64,000 bases of DNA from Candidatus Baltobacteraceae bacterium (GCA_035502855.1 DATJTX010000024.1:62001-126000), one strand, 5' to 3'; positions 8,723 to 18,849 are shown, counted from the stretch's first letter. Made by a program: numbers and translations. Notes: generated by a model from the sequence alone, not told the origin.

Positions 8723-8751
8723 ACTGTAGCACAGGCGTCCGAGGCCGTCAA
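8723..8751 (-). promoter_or_regulatory. Sigma-70 type promoter for rpsU-yqeY
   Basis: On the minus strand TTGACG (8751-8746), a 17-base spacer and TACAGT (8728-8723, preceded by TGC, so also an extended -10) form a good housekeeping promoter. Transcription would begin near 8716, leaving an untranslated leader of about 70 bases before rpsU. The -35 overlaps the last codons of the PIN toxin gene. Confidence 0.75.
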
Positions 8752-9212
8752 ACCGGCTCTTCGCTGCGTCCCGGATTCAGCGTTGCCAGCCCTTCCGATC
8801 GCGCTGCCCCCTCGAGGCTGATGTCGGCGCACGCGAATCTCACCGGCTCTCCGCCGGCGGAGCGCGGCATCACGAGGCACCCGGCCAACTGCATTGCGTC
8901 GTAAGCACGCAGCGTGTAACGGTCGATCAGTTGCAGCGCCGTTTCAACCGTGGCCTCGGTTATGGGTTGCCGGATAAACACCTCGGCCAGATGCTTCGCA
9001 AATGCCAGGAGGATGCCGTCAGCGGCGTCGGCACCAACATCGCCTGCTCGCTCGCGCCGTCGGATCGCCGCATGAAATTCGACCGGCGCGAGTGATAGCA
9101 CCGTGAAGGTGTGCGATGGCGTGGCGTTCGCGAGCCGGAGCATTTCTTCCGTGCCCGGCTCGCGAACATACAGCTTTACGAGAGCGCTTGTGTCGAGGTA
9201 GTACAGCCCCAA
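8748..9212 (-). CDS. PIN domain ribonuclease toxin (VapC type)
   Basis: A 154-residue PIN domain protein. The N-terminal 'YYLDTSALVKLYVREPG' carries the first metal-binding Asp; an acidic 'PVEFHAAIRRRE' and 'RAYDAMQLAG' supply further active-site residues, as in VapC toxins, which cleave tRNA or rRNA. The start is a TTG three bases after the stop of the upstream gene, so the two are coupled. That upstream partner is much longer than a usual VapB antitoxin. This is one of three PIN, RES or MazF-type toxins within 18 kb plus one at 35 kb. Confidence 0.85.
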   Translation of the reverse strand: MGLYYLDTSALVKLYVREPGTEEMLRLANATPSHTFTVLSLAPVEFHAAIRRRERAGDVGADAADGILLAFAKHLAEVFIRQPITEATVETALQLIDRYTLRAYDAMQLAGCLVMPRSAGGEPVRFACADISLEGAARSEGLATLNPGRSEEPV

Positions 9213-9215
9213 CCG

Positions 9216-9851
9216 CTATCGTCTTTCACGCAGGATCGTTTCCGACAACGGTTCACCGCTGATTGAAACGGGCGCAAAGCGCGCGCGTGGTTCAGAGGCC
9301 CGAAGGACGGTCTGCACGTCGGACGCAGAGCGATTGAGACGAACCGAAGCGACCGGGAAATTCGGATTCTTCGGATTCGGCACTTTACCCGTTTGCACGA
9401 TCCCCTGGTCAATCGCTTCCCGCAAGAGCGCCTCGCGATTTAGGTGCGCCAGGGCAGGCTCCACGGACATTCCCACATCGCGAAACCACTTGAATGCAAC
9501 GAACGTGTACCCGGGACGCGATTCCGCGCGATCGAGCGCTCGAATCAACGCGGCAAGCACCTCGGTTCCGGGCCTTTCGTATCTGGTATTCTCCCCTATG
9601 CGGGATGACGATGTTGGGGCAGGCTCAAACGTCAGGACGACGGCCGTCTCAAGCGGCGCAAAATTCGTCTCGAAATCCGCGCTTTCGCGGATTTTCCGCG
9701 CCGCCTTCTTTCCGTCAGCATGATGGAAAACCGCCCGAACATGAACGTTCTGCGGGATTATCGGCTCGAACGAGCCGCTGCGCACCAGAGCTTGAATTTC
9801 ATCGGAGAGCGCCGCTTCGGCATCCCGGATCGTCGAATATCTATCTTTCAT
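9216..9851 (-). CDS. Probable antitoxin with long N-terminal extension
   Basis: The 211-residue protein directly precedes the PIN toxin. Its last 25 residues ('FAPVSISGEPLSETILRERR') look like the toxin-binding tail of type II antitoxins. The first 185 residues are not a recognisable ribbon-helix-helix or AbrB fold: there are alternating charged helices, a strand-rich centre and 'LLREAIDQGIVQTGKVPNP'. Antitoxins of this kind are usually 70-100 residues, so this may be a fusion of an unknown domain with an antitoxin tail. ATG start without clear Shine-Dalgarno. Function as antitoxin is inferred from the tail and position. Confidence 0.7.
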   Translation of the reverse strand: MKDRYSTIRDAEAALSDEIQALVRSGSFEPIIPQNVHVRAVFHHADGKKAARKIRESADFETNFAPLETAVVLTFEPAPTSSSRIGENTRYERPGTEVLAALIRALDRAESRPGYTFVAFKWFRDVGMSVEPALAHLNREALLREAIDQGIVQTGKVPNPKNPNFPVASVRLNRSASDVQTVLRASEPRARFAPVSISGEPLSETILRERR

Positions 9852-9872
9852 GACCGGCTTACGTTTAGTTTA

Positions 9873-9916
9873 ATTGTAACAATAAAATAATTTTCTCTCT
9901 ATCTGAGACACGTGTC
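9873..9916 (-). promoter_or_regulatory. Candidate promoter and palindromic operator of the PIN toxin locus
   Basis: On the minus strand an extended -10, TGTTACAAT (-10 hexamer 9878-9873), lies 22 bases before the antitoxin ATG in an unusually AT-rich patch. The -35 position is poor. A perfect 10-base palindrome GACACGTGTC (9907-9916) sits just upstream of the -35 position and could be an autoregulatory operator. Confidence 0.45.
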
Positions 9917-9962
9917 AGCGTAACACAGCGGTCAACCTGGATCAAGCCAGCCGGGATCACGG

Positions 9963-10301
9963 CTAGCCGGGCGGCCAGGTCAGATGGCGACCCGCCAAGA
10001 CGTGGATGTGGAGATGGTCGACCGTCTGCCCGCCGTCGGCGCCGGTGTTCATCACCAGGCGGTAACCATTGTTGCCGTGCTCGCGGCCGAGTTTGGTCGC
10101 GACCTCGATCAGCCGCGCGAGCAGCGCGGCTTCGCTGGCGTCGGAGAGATCGCCGATGTTGGCGTGATGCGCGCGCGGCATCACGAGCAGGTGGGTCGGC
10201 GCCTGCGGATTGATGTCTTCGATCGCGATCACCGTATCGTCGTGATAGACCTGCGTGGATGGAATCGCGCCGGCCGCGATTTTGCAAAACAGACAGTCCA
10301 C
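9963..10301 (-). CDS. HIT family (HinT-like) nucleotide hydrolase
   Basis: A 112-residue HIT protein. The catalytic motif 'HLHIHVLAGR' is near the C-terminus, and the N-terminal 'CLFCKIAAGAIPS' is typical of HinT, which hydrolyses purine nucleoside phosphoramidates and acyl-adenylates. Cys3 and Cys6 may bind zinc, as in many bacterial HinT proteins. It is the last gene of the pyrG-GT2-GT4-stalk-HIT run, nine bases after the stalk gene. Confidence 0.93.
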   Translation of the reverse strand: MDCLFCKIAAGAIPSTQVYHDDTVIAIEDINPQAPTHLLVMPRAHHANIGDLSDASEAALLARLIEVATKLGREHGNNGYRLVMNTGADGGQTVDHLHIHVLAGRHLTWPPG

Positions 10302-10310
10302 GTCGTGCTC

Positions 10311-11777
10311 CTATGGGCGAATGGTGAAGGTCCAAGATTTCGTCGTGGTGTTGCCGGCCATGTCGGCCACGCGCACCGTCACGCGCACCGGCCCGCTGCG
10401 ATACGAGTAATCCGGTAAGTATTGGATGAACGTCGGCGTGCGCAAACACTCACTGGTCACGTCGCGGCCGTCGACCCAGAGCACGATGCTCGACGGGTTC
10501 ACCGCAACCGCATCGGCCACGAACGTAGCGTAGATCGCCGGCGACGAGGTATTTACCGTCGCGCCCTCGCCGGGAGCGAAATCCGACACCCCGGGCGGCG
10601 AACTCGAAGCCGACAGCGTTTGTGCCGCCTGTAGATCCGGCGCGCTCTTGCCGTCGACGCTGAGATGGCCGATGATCGGGACGCCGGTGAAGTTCGCGCC
10701 CTGGGGAATCTGATAACTGCCGATGTACTCACCGTCCGGGCTCGCGCTCATCGCAAGGCTCGTTACATACGATCCGATGTCGAAAGTGGCCGCCCCGCCG
10801 GGCGTTCCATGCATCGTCACGTTGACGGTATCTCCGGCGCGAAGCGGATGATCGGTATCGAGGGTCAGGCTCGCAATCTGCGGACCGCCGGGCTGCGCGG
10901 AAGCTTGCGCCACCGCGCGGCTGACGAAGATGGAGCGCACTTCGCTGCTCTCGACGTTATACCGGACGGTTACGAGATCACCGTTTCGCAGGTCGGAGAG
11001 CTGCGCGGGCTGTCCGTTGAGCGTGATCTGGGTGGTGCGATCGGGAACGATTACGTGGCCGTCGGTTAGGACGAACTCATCGGCCGTCGAGGCGGCGATG
11101 CGGCCGGTGCGCGAGCCGAATGCGTCCTCGACGCGCTCGACGTGGCCGGCCCGATCCATGTAGATGCGCGCGAAATCCCCGGGGTGCAGATCGCTCAACT
11201 CGCCCGGAACCGTGACGTTCGCCGCCACATCGTGCAATTCGACGATCGCGTTGCTGCCGATCGGAACGGTGTGAACCGACGCATTGTACTCGAGCGTCAC
11301 GCTCGGCGGATCGGAGTCGAGATCGACGGCCGTCACCGTGCCGAAGCGCTCCGCCGAGGTGTGGGTGAGGATGAGCCCGTTCGACGATGTTCCGACGAGC
11401 TGCGCGATGATATTAACGCTATGTGCCGCGCGATCGTAGGTCGCGTACGCGCCCAGCACGTCGGTGAAGAATCGCAATGGTACGTAGAGCACCCACTTCA
11501 CCTCGACCGCGCCGCCGCCGCCGATTTGCAAGGTAACGGTTTTTGCACCGACTTGCGTCTCGATCAGATTTCCCGACCGCATGAACTGCAATCCAAGAGC
11601 CTCGATCGTCCGTCGTACCGGAACGTAGAGTTCGCCGCGGATGAGGATCGGCGGCGGTTGCAGCGGCAGCTTCACGCCATTGATGACGATCGATATCGGC
11701 GCTGACGTCGGCGCCGGCTTCGGCGCGGAGCCGAGCAACACCAGGGCGGCGACCAGCACGACCGCGATCCGACTCAT
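10311..11777 (-). CDS. Secreted stalk-domain (copper amine oxidase N-like) protein
   Basis: The 488-residue protein has a signal peptide (about 1-18) and then a 'stalk' domain of the copper amine oxidase N family (about 25-130) with 'GELYVPVRRTIEALG' and 'VLYVPLRFFTDVLGA'. Middle strand-rich segments (about 135-300) follow, then Ig-like modules: one around 300-385 and a C-terminal one ending 'VRVADMAGNTTTKSWTFTI'. Stalk domains are thought to attach proteins to the cell envelope or surface glycans. No enzyme domain is visible. It overlaps the GT4 gene by four bases, which suggests a role in a glycan pathway. Confidence 0.82.
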   Translation of the reverse strand: MSRIAVVLVAALVLLGSAPKPAPTSAPISIVINGVKLPLQPPPILIRGELYVPVRRTIEALGLQFMRSGNLIETQVGAKTVTLQIGGGGAVEVKWVLYVPLRFFTDVLGAYATYDRAAHSVNIIAQLVGTSSNGLILTHTSAERFGTVTAVDLDSDPPSVTLEYNASVHTVPIGSNAIVELHDVAANVTVPGELSDLHPGDFARIYMDRAGHVERVEDAFGSRTGRIAASTADEFVLTDGHVIVPDRTTQITLNGQPAQLSDLRNGDLVTVRYNVESSEVRSIFVSRAVAQASAQPGGPQIASLTLDTDHPLRAGDTVNVTMHGTPGGAATFDIGSYVTSLAMSASPDGEYIGSYQIPQGANFTGVPIIGHLSVDGKSAPDLQAAQTLSASSSPPGVSDFAPGEGATVNTSSPAIYATFVADAVAVNPSSIVLWVDGRDVTSECLRTPTFIQYLPDYSYRSGPVRVTVRVADMAGNTTTKSWTFTIRP

Positions 11778-12786
11778 TCTTCCTCCGGCAAGATCTCGCG
11801 ATAGACGTCGGCCGTCTCACGCGCCGTGCGATCCCAGCTCAGCTTGGCGGCGGCCTCGCGTCCCCGTTCAACGAGATCGGTACGCAATGCCTGGTCGTCG
11901 AGCAGCCGCTCGATCTGCGCGCGCGCGCCGTCCACGTCGCGGGGCTCGAACGCGAGCGCGATGCCGGCGAGCGGGTCGGGGATCGAAGTCGTGCTGGCGA
12001 TGACCGGGCACCCTTGCGCCGCTGCCTCGACGAGCGGAAGGCCGAACCCCTCGAGCAACGAGGGGTGCACCAGCGCGACTGCGCCGGCATAGTACGCGGC
12101 TAGTTGATCGTCGCTTAGGTCGCCCAGCGCGCGCGCGCGGCGGTGTTCGCTCGAGGCGCGCTGCAAAAGCCCGCCGAAATCGTCGCTTCCGGTAAAGTAG
12201 AGATCGACGTCGTACCGCGCGGGAAGCGATGACCACGCCTGCACGAGCGTGGGCAGGTCTTTGTGCTCGCGATGGTTCCCGACGTTGAGCAGATAGGGAC
12301 GCTCGCCATGGTACGGCGATGCCGGTGCGAAGAAGCGATCGCGCGGCGCCAACGGAATCACGCGAACGCGCTGCGCGTCGACGCCGAAGAAGTGAACCAA
12401 GTCGTCGATGGTGCGTCTATCGGAAGTGATGATGCGCGCGGCTCGCCGGGAAGCGCGCCGCACGATCGACATGTAATACGGTTCGATATAGGCACGGAAG
12501 TATTGCTTGAAGCGCAGATGGATCAAGTCGTGGATGGTAAAGACGAATCGCCCGCCGGCAAAAGCCGGAACGTAGTGCGCCATGTAATGGGCCAGGTCGA
12601 TGCGATCGTGCCACATTTCGAGCGGCAAAACGATCTGCTCGGCGATACCGAGGTTTTCTCCCTTCGTATAGACGCGGTAATCGAACTCGGGCGCGATGCG
12701 CGGAAGACGCGTCGAGACTTCGCGCATGTAGGTGGCCATTCCAACGGAAATGCGCCGCCCGGTCCGGGCATCCAGCCCGATTCGCC

Positions 12787-12790
<4 letters not shown>
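11774..12790 (-). CDS. Family 4 glycosyltransferase
   Basis: A 338-residue GT-B enzyme of the GT4 family, which transfers sugars from nucleotide donors with retention. The N-terminal acceptor domain starts 'RRIGLDARTGRRISVGMATYMRE'-like; the C-terminal donor domain has 'YLLNVGNHREHKDLPTL' and the EX7E region in 'HPSLLEGFGLPLVEAAAQG'. It resembles mannosyltransferases of cell-wall polysaccharides. The start is TTG, overlapping the GT2 stop as TTGA. It belongs to the pyrG-led run and probably decorates a lipid- or envelope-linked glycan. Confidence 0.9.
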
Positions 12791-15203
<2,413 letters not shown>

Positions 15204-15231
15204 CTAGACCGGGGTCTCCACCTTGGATGGT

Positions 15232-15996
15232 TCAGCCGCACCGTGCGACGACGTAGCGCTCGCGTCCGCCGTAATCGCGCTCCATGGTAACGGCTGCCTG
15301 CGGGAACGCCGCGCGCGCGAGCGCGAGCAGCCCGGCGGCGATCGGCGGCGCCCCCTCAGCGAGCACGAGCCCACCCGGTTTGACCACCGGCGGCACTTCG
15401 ATGAAAAAGCGGCGGTACTGGTCGAGGCCGTCGGCGCCGCCCTCGAGCGCCAGCGCCGGCTCGAATCGCAGGCTCACCTCGCCCGCGCCTGTCGGGACGT
15501 AGGGCAGATTTGCGACGATCGCGTCGTACCGCTTGTGCTCGACCGGCGCCAGCAGGTCGCCGAGATAGAACGTGACCCGCTTTTCGAGACGGAAACGATC
15601 GCGGTTTTCGGCCGCGACGACGAGTGCGGCGGGCGAGATGTCGACGGCGTCGACGTGCGCGCTAGGCAATTCGGCTGCGAGCGTGCACGCGATCGCACCG
15701 CTGCCGGTGCCGACGTCGAGGATGTGCGGCGCATCGTAGCCGCGCAGATGCGCGAGCGCCGCGTCGACGAGATGTTCGGTTTCGGGACGGGGAACGAGCA
15801 CGCGCGGATCGACGATGAACTCGCGCCGGTAAAAGCCCGCGGTTCCGATGATGTACGCGAGCGGCTCACCGTTCCGGAGGCGCGCCGCGAGCGCGTCGTA
15901 CCGCGCTTCCGTCGCAGGATCGAGCGGCTCGCCCGCATGTGCGCGCAGATACGCCGGCGATTTTCCGGTGGCAAACGCGAGCAGCGGCTCGTTCAT
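15232..15996 (-). CDS. prmC: Release factor glutamine methyltransferase PrmC (HemK)
   Basis: PrmC methylates the Gln of the GGQ motif of release factors. The protein has the N-terminal helical domain, the SAM site 'ILDVGTGSGAIACTLA' and an 'NLPYVP' active-site motif. Most PrmC proteins have NPPY; the Leu for the first Pro is a known but less common variant. At 254 residues it is slightly short (usual 270-290). ATG overlaps the prfA stop in ATGA, the standard prfA-prmC pairing. Confidence 0.95.
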   Translation of the reverse strand: MNEPLLAFATGKSPAYLRAHAGEPLDPATEARYDALAARLRNGEPLAYIIGTAGFYRREFIVDPRVLVPRPETEHLVDAALAHLRGYDAPHILDVGTGSGAIACTLAAELPSAHVDAVDISPAALVVAAENRDRFRLEKRVTFYLGDLLAPVEHKRYDAIVANLPYVPTGAGEVSLRFEPALALEGGADGLDQYRRFFIEVPPVVKPGGLVLAEGAPPIAAGLLALARAAFPQAAVTMERDYGGRERYVVARCG

Positions 15997-17093
15997 GCCG
16001 GGGCGGCTTCGCCGGCTAGGAGGCGCGCCTGTTCGTCCTTGAGCAAGTCGTCGACGATCGGGGCGAGCGCACCGTCCATGACGCCGCGGATGTTGCCGTA
16101 GCTCTGGTTGATCCGGTGATCGGTGACGCGGTCTTGCGGGAAATTGTAAGTGCGAATCTTCTCGGAGCGGTCGCCGGTACCGACCTGGCTGCGCCGCAGC
16201 GACCCCATCGCCTCTTCTTTTTCGCGCTGCTGGCGTTCGTACAGCATCGCGCGCAACATCTGCATCGCCTTCTCGCGGTTTTGCATTTGCGAGCGCTCTT
16301 GCTGCGAGGCGACGATGAGGCCGGTCGGCACGTGCGTTATGCGGATCGCCGACTCGGTCTTGTTGACGTACTGGCCGCCGGCGCCCGAGGCTTTGTAGGT
16401 GTCGATTTGCAGGTCGGCGGGTTTGATCTCGATCTGCACGTCGGGATCGACCTCGGGCAGCACCGCAACCGTCGCGGTCGAGGTGTGGATACGCCCCTGC
16501 GCTTCGGTCGCCGGCACCCGCTGCACGCGGTGGACGCCGGATTCGTGTTTGAACCAGCGATACGGCGAATCGCCCTTCACCGCAAAGACGATCTCTTTGT
16601 AGCCGCCGGCCTCGCTCTCGTTCTCGGAGACCAGCTCGACGCGCATCCCGCGCGACTCGGCAAAGCGCATATGCATACGGGCGAGATCGCCCGCAAAGAT
16701 CGCGGCTTCATCGCCGCCGGCGCCGGCGCGAATTTCGATGAAGACGTCTTTGTCGTCGTTGGGATCCTTCGGAACCATCAGCACGTGCAGCTCGCCCTCG
16801 AGCTGGGCCCGCCGATCGCGCAGCGTGCGCAGCTCTTCCTCTGCAAGCTCCCGCAATTCCGCATCGCCGCCCTCGCTCAGCAGCGCTTCGCTTCCCTCGA
16901 TTTCAGCGAGCGTCTTGCGGTACCGCCGGTAGACGTTCACGGTCTCTTCGAGCTGCGCGCGTTCCTTGACCAGCGCGGTGTAACGCTCCTGATCGAACGC
17001 GCCGCTGGGATTGGCCAGCTCCGCCTCGATCTCATCGAAGCGCCGGACCATCGTATCGAGGCGTGCGAGCACGCTTTCGTTCAGTTCAGCCAT
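15993..17093 (-). CDS. prfA: Peptide chain release factor 1
   Basis: RF1 ends translation at UAA and UAG. The 366-residue protein carries the GGQ peptidyl-hydrolysis motif at residues 239-241 and the PAT codon-recognition tripeptide at 194-196, which identifies RF1 rather than RF2 (SPF). No promoter is visible in the five bases between the MazF-type toxin stop and the prfA ATG, so prfA seems to be transcribed with the toxin-antitoxin genes upstream. Confidence 0.98.
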   Translation of the reverse strand: MAELNESVLARLDTMVRRFDEIEAELANPSGAFDQERYTALVKERAQLEETVNVYRRYRKTLAEIEGSEALLSEGGDAELRELAEEELRTLRDRRAQLEGELHVLMVPKDPNDDKDVFIEIRAGAGGDEAAIFAGDLARMHMRFAESRGMRVELVSENESEAGGYKEIVFAVKGDSPYRWFKHESGVHRVQRVPATEAQGRIHTSTATVAVLPEVDPDVQIEIKPADLQIDTYKASGAGGQYVNKTESAIRITHVPTGLIVASQQERSQMQNREKAMQMLRAMLYERQQREKEEAMGSLRRSQVGTGDRSEKIRTYNFPQDRVTDHRINQSYGNIRGVMDGALAPIVDDLLKDEQARLLAGEAAPA

Positions 17094-17098
17094 GATAA

Positions 17099-17461
17099 TC
17101 AGTCGCGATATCCAATTGTTTCGGCGATCTGACGCCGGATCGACCGCAGCTGGTCGAGCGTTATCCGCGTGCCCGGACGGCCCCGGACGCGCCCCTTTGC
17201 CGCCGTGACAACCGCGTGCGAAATCGCGAACGAACGCCGTTGGCAGCCATTGTCCGGCGTCGGCTCGACAACGGTCGAGAGTTGTGGAATCACCATCGAC
17301 TCATCGCTGGTGAGGGGCACCACGATCACCGTCGGATGCGCGGCATCGAACAATTCGTCGTCCTCAACGACAACGCACGGGCGCAGTTTGTTCGCTTCTT
17401 TCGCCAATCCATCGCCCCGCCAATCGATCAGGACGATCTCGCCGGATGCATATTCGCTCAT
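17099..17461 (-). CDS. MazF/PemK-type endoribonuclease toxin
   Basis: A 120-residue protein of the MazF/PemK family of mRNA interferases. Recognisable parts are the N-terminal 'GEIVLIDW', the 'KLRPCVVVEDD' strand-turn with the conserved RP, 'TVIVVPLTSD' and a C-terminal helix 'ITLDQLRSIRRQIAETIGY'. The start overlaps the antitoxin gene by four bases. Its stop lies five bases before prfA, an unusual position because rpmE and prfA are normally direct neighbours. Confidence 0.85.
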   Translation of the reverse strand: MSEYASGEIVLIDWRGDGLAKEANKLRPCVVVEDDELFDAAHPTVIVVPLTSDESMVIPQLSTVVEPTPDNGCQRRSFAISHAVVTAAKGRVRGRPGTRITLDQLRSIRRQIAETIGYRD

Positions 17462-17706
17462 CCGAGGTCAGGCGCGGAAGAGCCGATCTCGTCATAGAAC
17501 TCCGCCGCCTCGCGCGATGCAAGCACCCGCTCGCCGAGGCGTTTGCTCGCCGAGCGAATCGCGGCTTTTCGGACCTCGTGCGCGCGGACCGTCGCGAGAT
17601 CGCGGAGATACGTCGCCAAGCCCACGCCGTGCGCGGCCGCGTCTCGCTCCAGCACCTCCCGAACCTCAGGATCGAGACGGAGAGAGATTGGCGCGCGCGT
17701 ACTCAT
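17458..17706 (-). CDS. Ribbon-helix-helix antitoxin of the MazF-type toxin
   Basis: An 82-residue protein with an N-terminal ribbon-helix-helix DNA-binding segment ('ISLRLDPEVREVLERDAAAHG' region) and a charged helical tail that should wrap the toxin. I chose ATG 17706: it gives a normal RHH N-terminus and the promoter places the transcription start only a few bases upstream, so the mRNA is nearly leaderless. A longer frame to 17730 would begin upstream of the predicted transcription start. It is the first gene of an antitoxin-toxin-prfA-prmC unit. Confidence 0.82.
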   Translation of the reverse strand: MSTRAPISLRLDPEVREVLERDAAAHGVGLATYLRDLATVRAHEVRKAAIRSASKRLGERVLASREAAEFYDEIGSSAPDLG

Positions 17707-17715
17707 GATGCGTCT

Positions 17716-17751
17716 ATTGTAGTGCGCCAATGTATTACGGTCAAGTAATAC
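17716..17751 (-). promoter_or_regulatory. Promoter with palindromic operator for the MazEF-like/prfA unit
   Basis: On the minus strand TTGACC (17744-17739), a 17-base spacer and TACAAT (17721-17716) form a strong promoter. The -35 is enclosed by an inverted repeat GTATTAC / GTAATAC (17751-17745 and 17738-17732), a likely binding site for the RHH antitoxin. The start of transcription falls near 17709, about three bases before the antitoxin ATG. Confidence 0.75.
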
Positions 17752-17762
17752 GTTTCGCCCAT

Positions 17763-17793
17763 AAAAAAGACGAGCCGCATGCAGCTCGTCTTC
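17763..17793 (-). terminator. Intrinsic terminator after rpmE
   Basis: On the minus strand AGACGAGC, an eight-base loop and GCTCGTCT are followed by a run of T. This is a classical Rho-independent terminator 18 bases after the rpmE stop. It separates rpmE from the toxin-antitoxin/prfA unit, which restarts at its own promoter. Confidence 0.9.
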
Positions 17794-17810
17794 GAACCCC
17801 GACGGGGTAG

Positions 17811-18080
17811 CTACGCCTCGACGGCCTTCTTGGCGTCCTTGACGGCCTGGCGCTTGGCAGCTTCCTCTTTCTTCCTCGCGGCGGCGGCAGCGCGCTGGTT
17901 GAACTTATCGACGCGGCCGGCAGTATCGACCAGCTTCTGCTGGCCGGTGAAAAGCGGGTGGCATGCCGAGCAGATCTCGACCGCGATCTCTTTCATGGTC
18001 GAGCCGGTGGTGAAGGCGTTGCCGCAGGCGCAGTGGACGCGCGCCTCCGGGTACCAGTTGGGGTGGATCTTCTGTTTCAC
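17811..18080 (-). CDS. rpmE: 50S ribosomal protein L31
   Basis: L31 of the zinc-binding (C+) type: 'VHCACGNAF' and '[26 protein letters not shown]' contain the zinc Cys. The core is followed by an Ala/Lys-rich helix of about 25 residues that most L31 proteins lack, giving 89 instead of about 70 residues. The start is GTG 18080, where homology begins ('[10 protein letters not shown]'). An extended -10 element places the transcription start about three bases upstream, so the mRNA is probably leaderless; the longer frame to 18122 would start upstream of the promoter. Confidence 0.95.
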   Translation of the reverse strand: MKQKIHPNWYPEARVHCACGNAFTTGSTMKEIAVEICSACHPLFTGQQKLVDTAGRVDKFNQRAAAAARKKEEAAKRQAVKDAKKAVEA

Positions 18081-18089
18081 AGCCCACTG

Positions 18090-18098
18090 ATTATAGCA
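18090..18098 (-). promoter_or_regulatory. Extended -10 promoter of rpmE
   Basis: TGCTATAAT on the minus strand is an extended -10 with a consensus hexamer (18095-18090). The predicted transcription start, near 18083, is almost at the GTG start codon of rpmE at 18080. No clear -35 is present. Confidence 0.7.
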
Positions 18099-18122
18099 GG
18101 GGGTGCAAGGGCCGCCGGGCAC

Positions 18123-18164
18123 GTTGACGCGTCAACGCCGGCCAAGTAAACTAGTTGGACTAGT
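18123..18164 (+). promoter_or_regulatory. Promoter and twin palindromes of the Phd-VapC locus
   Basis: TTGACG (18124-18129), a 17-base spacer and TAAACT (18147-18152) form a promoter starting near 18159, about six bases before the ATG. Two palindromes overlay it: GTTGACGCGTCAAC (18123-18136, perfect 14 bases, covering the -35) and ACTAGTTGGACTAGT (18150-18164, covering the end of the -10 up to the start codon). They are likely operators for the antitoxin-toxin complex. Confidence 0.7.
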
Positions 18165-18416
18165 ATGCCGCGACGATGGAATCTTCAGGACGCCAAAGCA
18201 CGGCTCTCCGAGCTCGTCGATCGAGCGCGTGCCGGTGAGGCGCAGGTCATTTTGCGCCGCGGCGAGCCGGCGGCGGTCGTCATCGCATTCAGCGACTACG
18301 AGGAACGGGACGGGCCGGCGCAATCCGTGCTCTCGTTCTTCCAAGATTCGCCGCTCAAAGGCCTCGACGTAGAAGCGATGCCGCGACGCAAGGAACGCAT
18401 GCGAGAGTTCGGGTGA
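18165..18416 (+). CDS. Phd/YefM family antitoxin
   Basis: An 83-residue antitoxin with the Phd/YefM N-terminal DNA-binding fold ('WNLQDAKARLSELVDRARAGE' region and 'RGEPAAVVIAFSDYEE') and a flexible C-terminal tail with 'SPLKGLDVE' that should block the toxin. It represses its own promoter in known systems. The stop overlaps the toxin start in GTGA. Confidence 0.92.
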   Translation: MPRRWNLQDAKARLSELVDRARAGEAQVILRRGEPAAVVIAFSDYEERDGPAQSVLSFFQDSPLKGLDVEAMPRRKERMREFG

Positions 18417-18838
18417 CGCGCTTTCTTCTGGATACGATGGTCGTTTCGGAAGCGACGAAAGCGCGACCCGATCCGGTCGCGGCGGCCTGGCTCGAATCGC
18501 AGCGCATCGACGCCTGCTATCTCAGCGTCCTAACGCTTGGCGAGCTCCAATTTGGGATCGCGCGTTTGCCGGCCGCCTCGGCGCAGCGAGCCGAACTCAC
18601 GCGCTGGCTACACGACACGCTCCTTCCGACGTTTCGCGATCGCATTCTACCGTTCGATCGCGAAGCCGCCCTCGAGTGGGGCGCGTCCGCGGCTCGGGCC
18701 GCTGTACGCGGCAAGAGACTCCAAACCGTCGATGCGCAGATCGCAGCGACCGCTAAAACGCGTGAACTGACGCTCGCCACGCGCAACGAACGTGATTTCG
18801 CCGGCGTCGACATCGACATCGTCAATCCGTGGGGATAA
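18413..18838 (+). CDS. PIN domain toxin VapC
   Basis: A 141-residue VapC of the FitB-like group, typical partner of Phd-type antitoxins. PIN motifs: 'FLLDTMVVSEATK' with the first Asp and an early Glu, 'LTLGELQFGI' with the second acidic site, 'TVDAQIAATA' with the third Asp and 'LATRNERDF' close to the C-terminus. GTG start. Endoribonuclease activity on tRNA or rRNA is the family function; the target is unknown. Confidence 0.92.
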   Translation: MTRFLLDTMVVSEATKARPDPVAAAWLESQRIDACYLSVLTLGELQFGIARLPAASAQRAELTRWLHDTLLPTFRDRILPFDREAALEWGASAARAAVRGKRLQTVDAQIAATAKTRELTLATRNERDFAGVDIDIVNPWG

Positions 18839-18849
18839 CCCCCGTCTTC

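Noticed and set aside
17780-17800. Sequence on the minus strand resembling a tRNA T-arm (GGTTCGAAG)
   Set aside because: There is no acceptor stem or anticodon arm around it; it overlaps the rpmE stop region and terminator.
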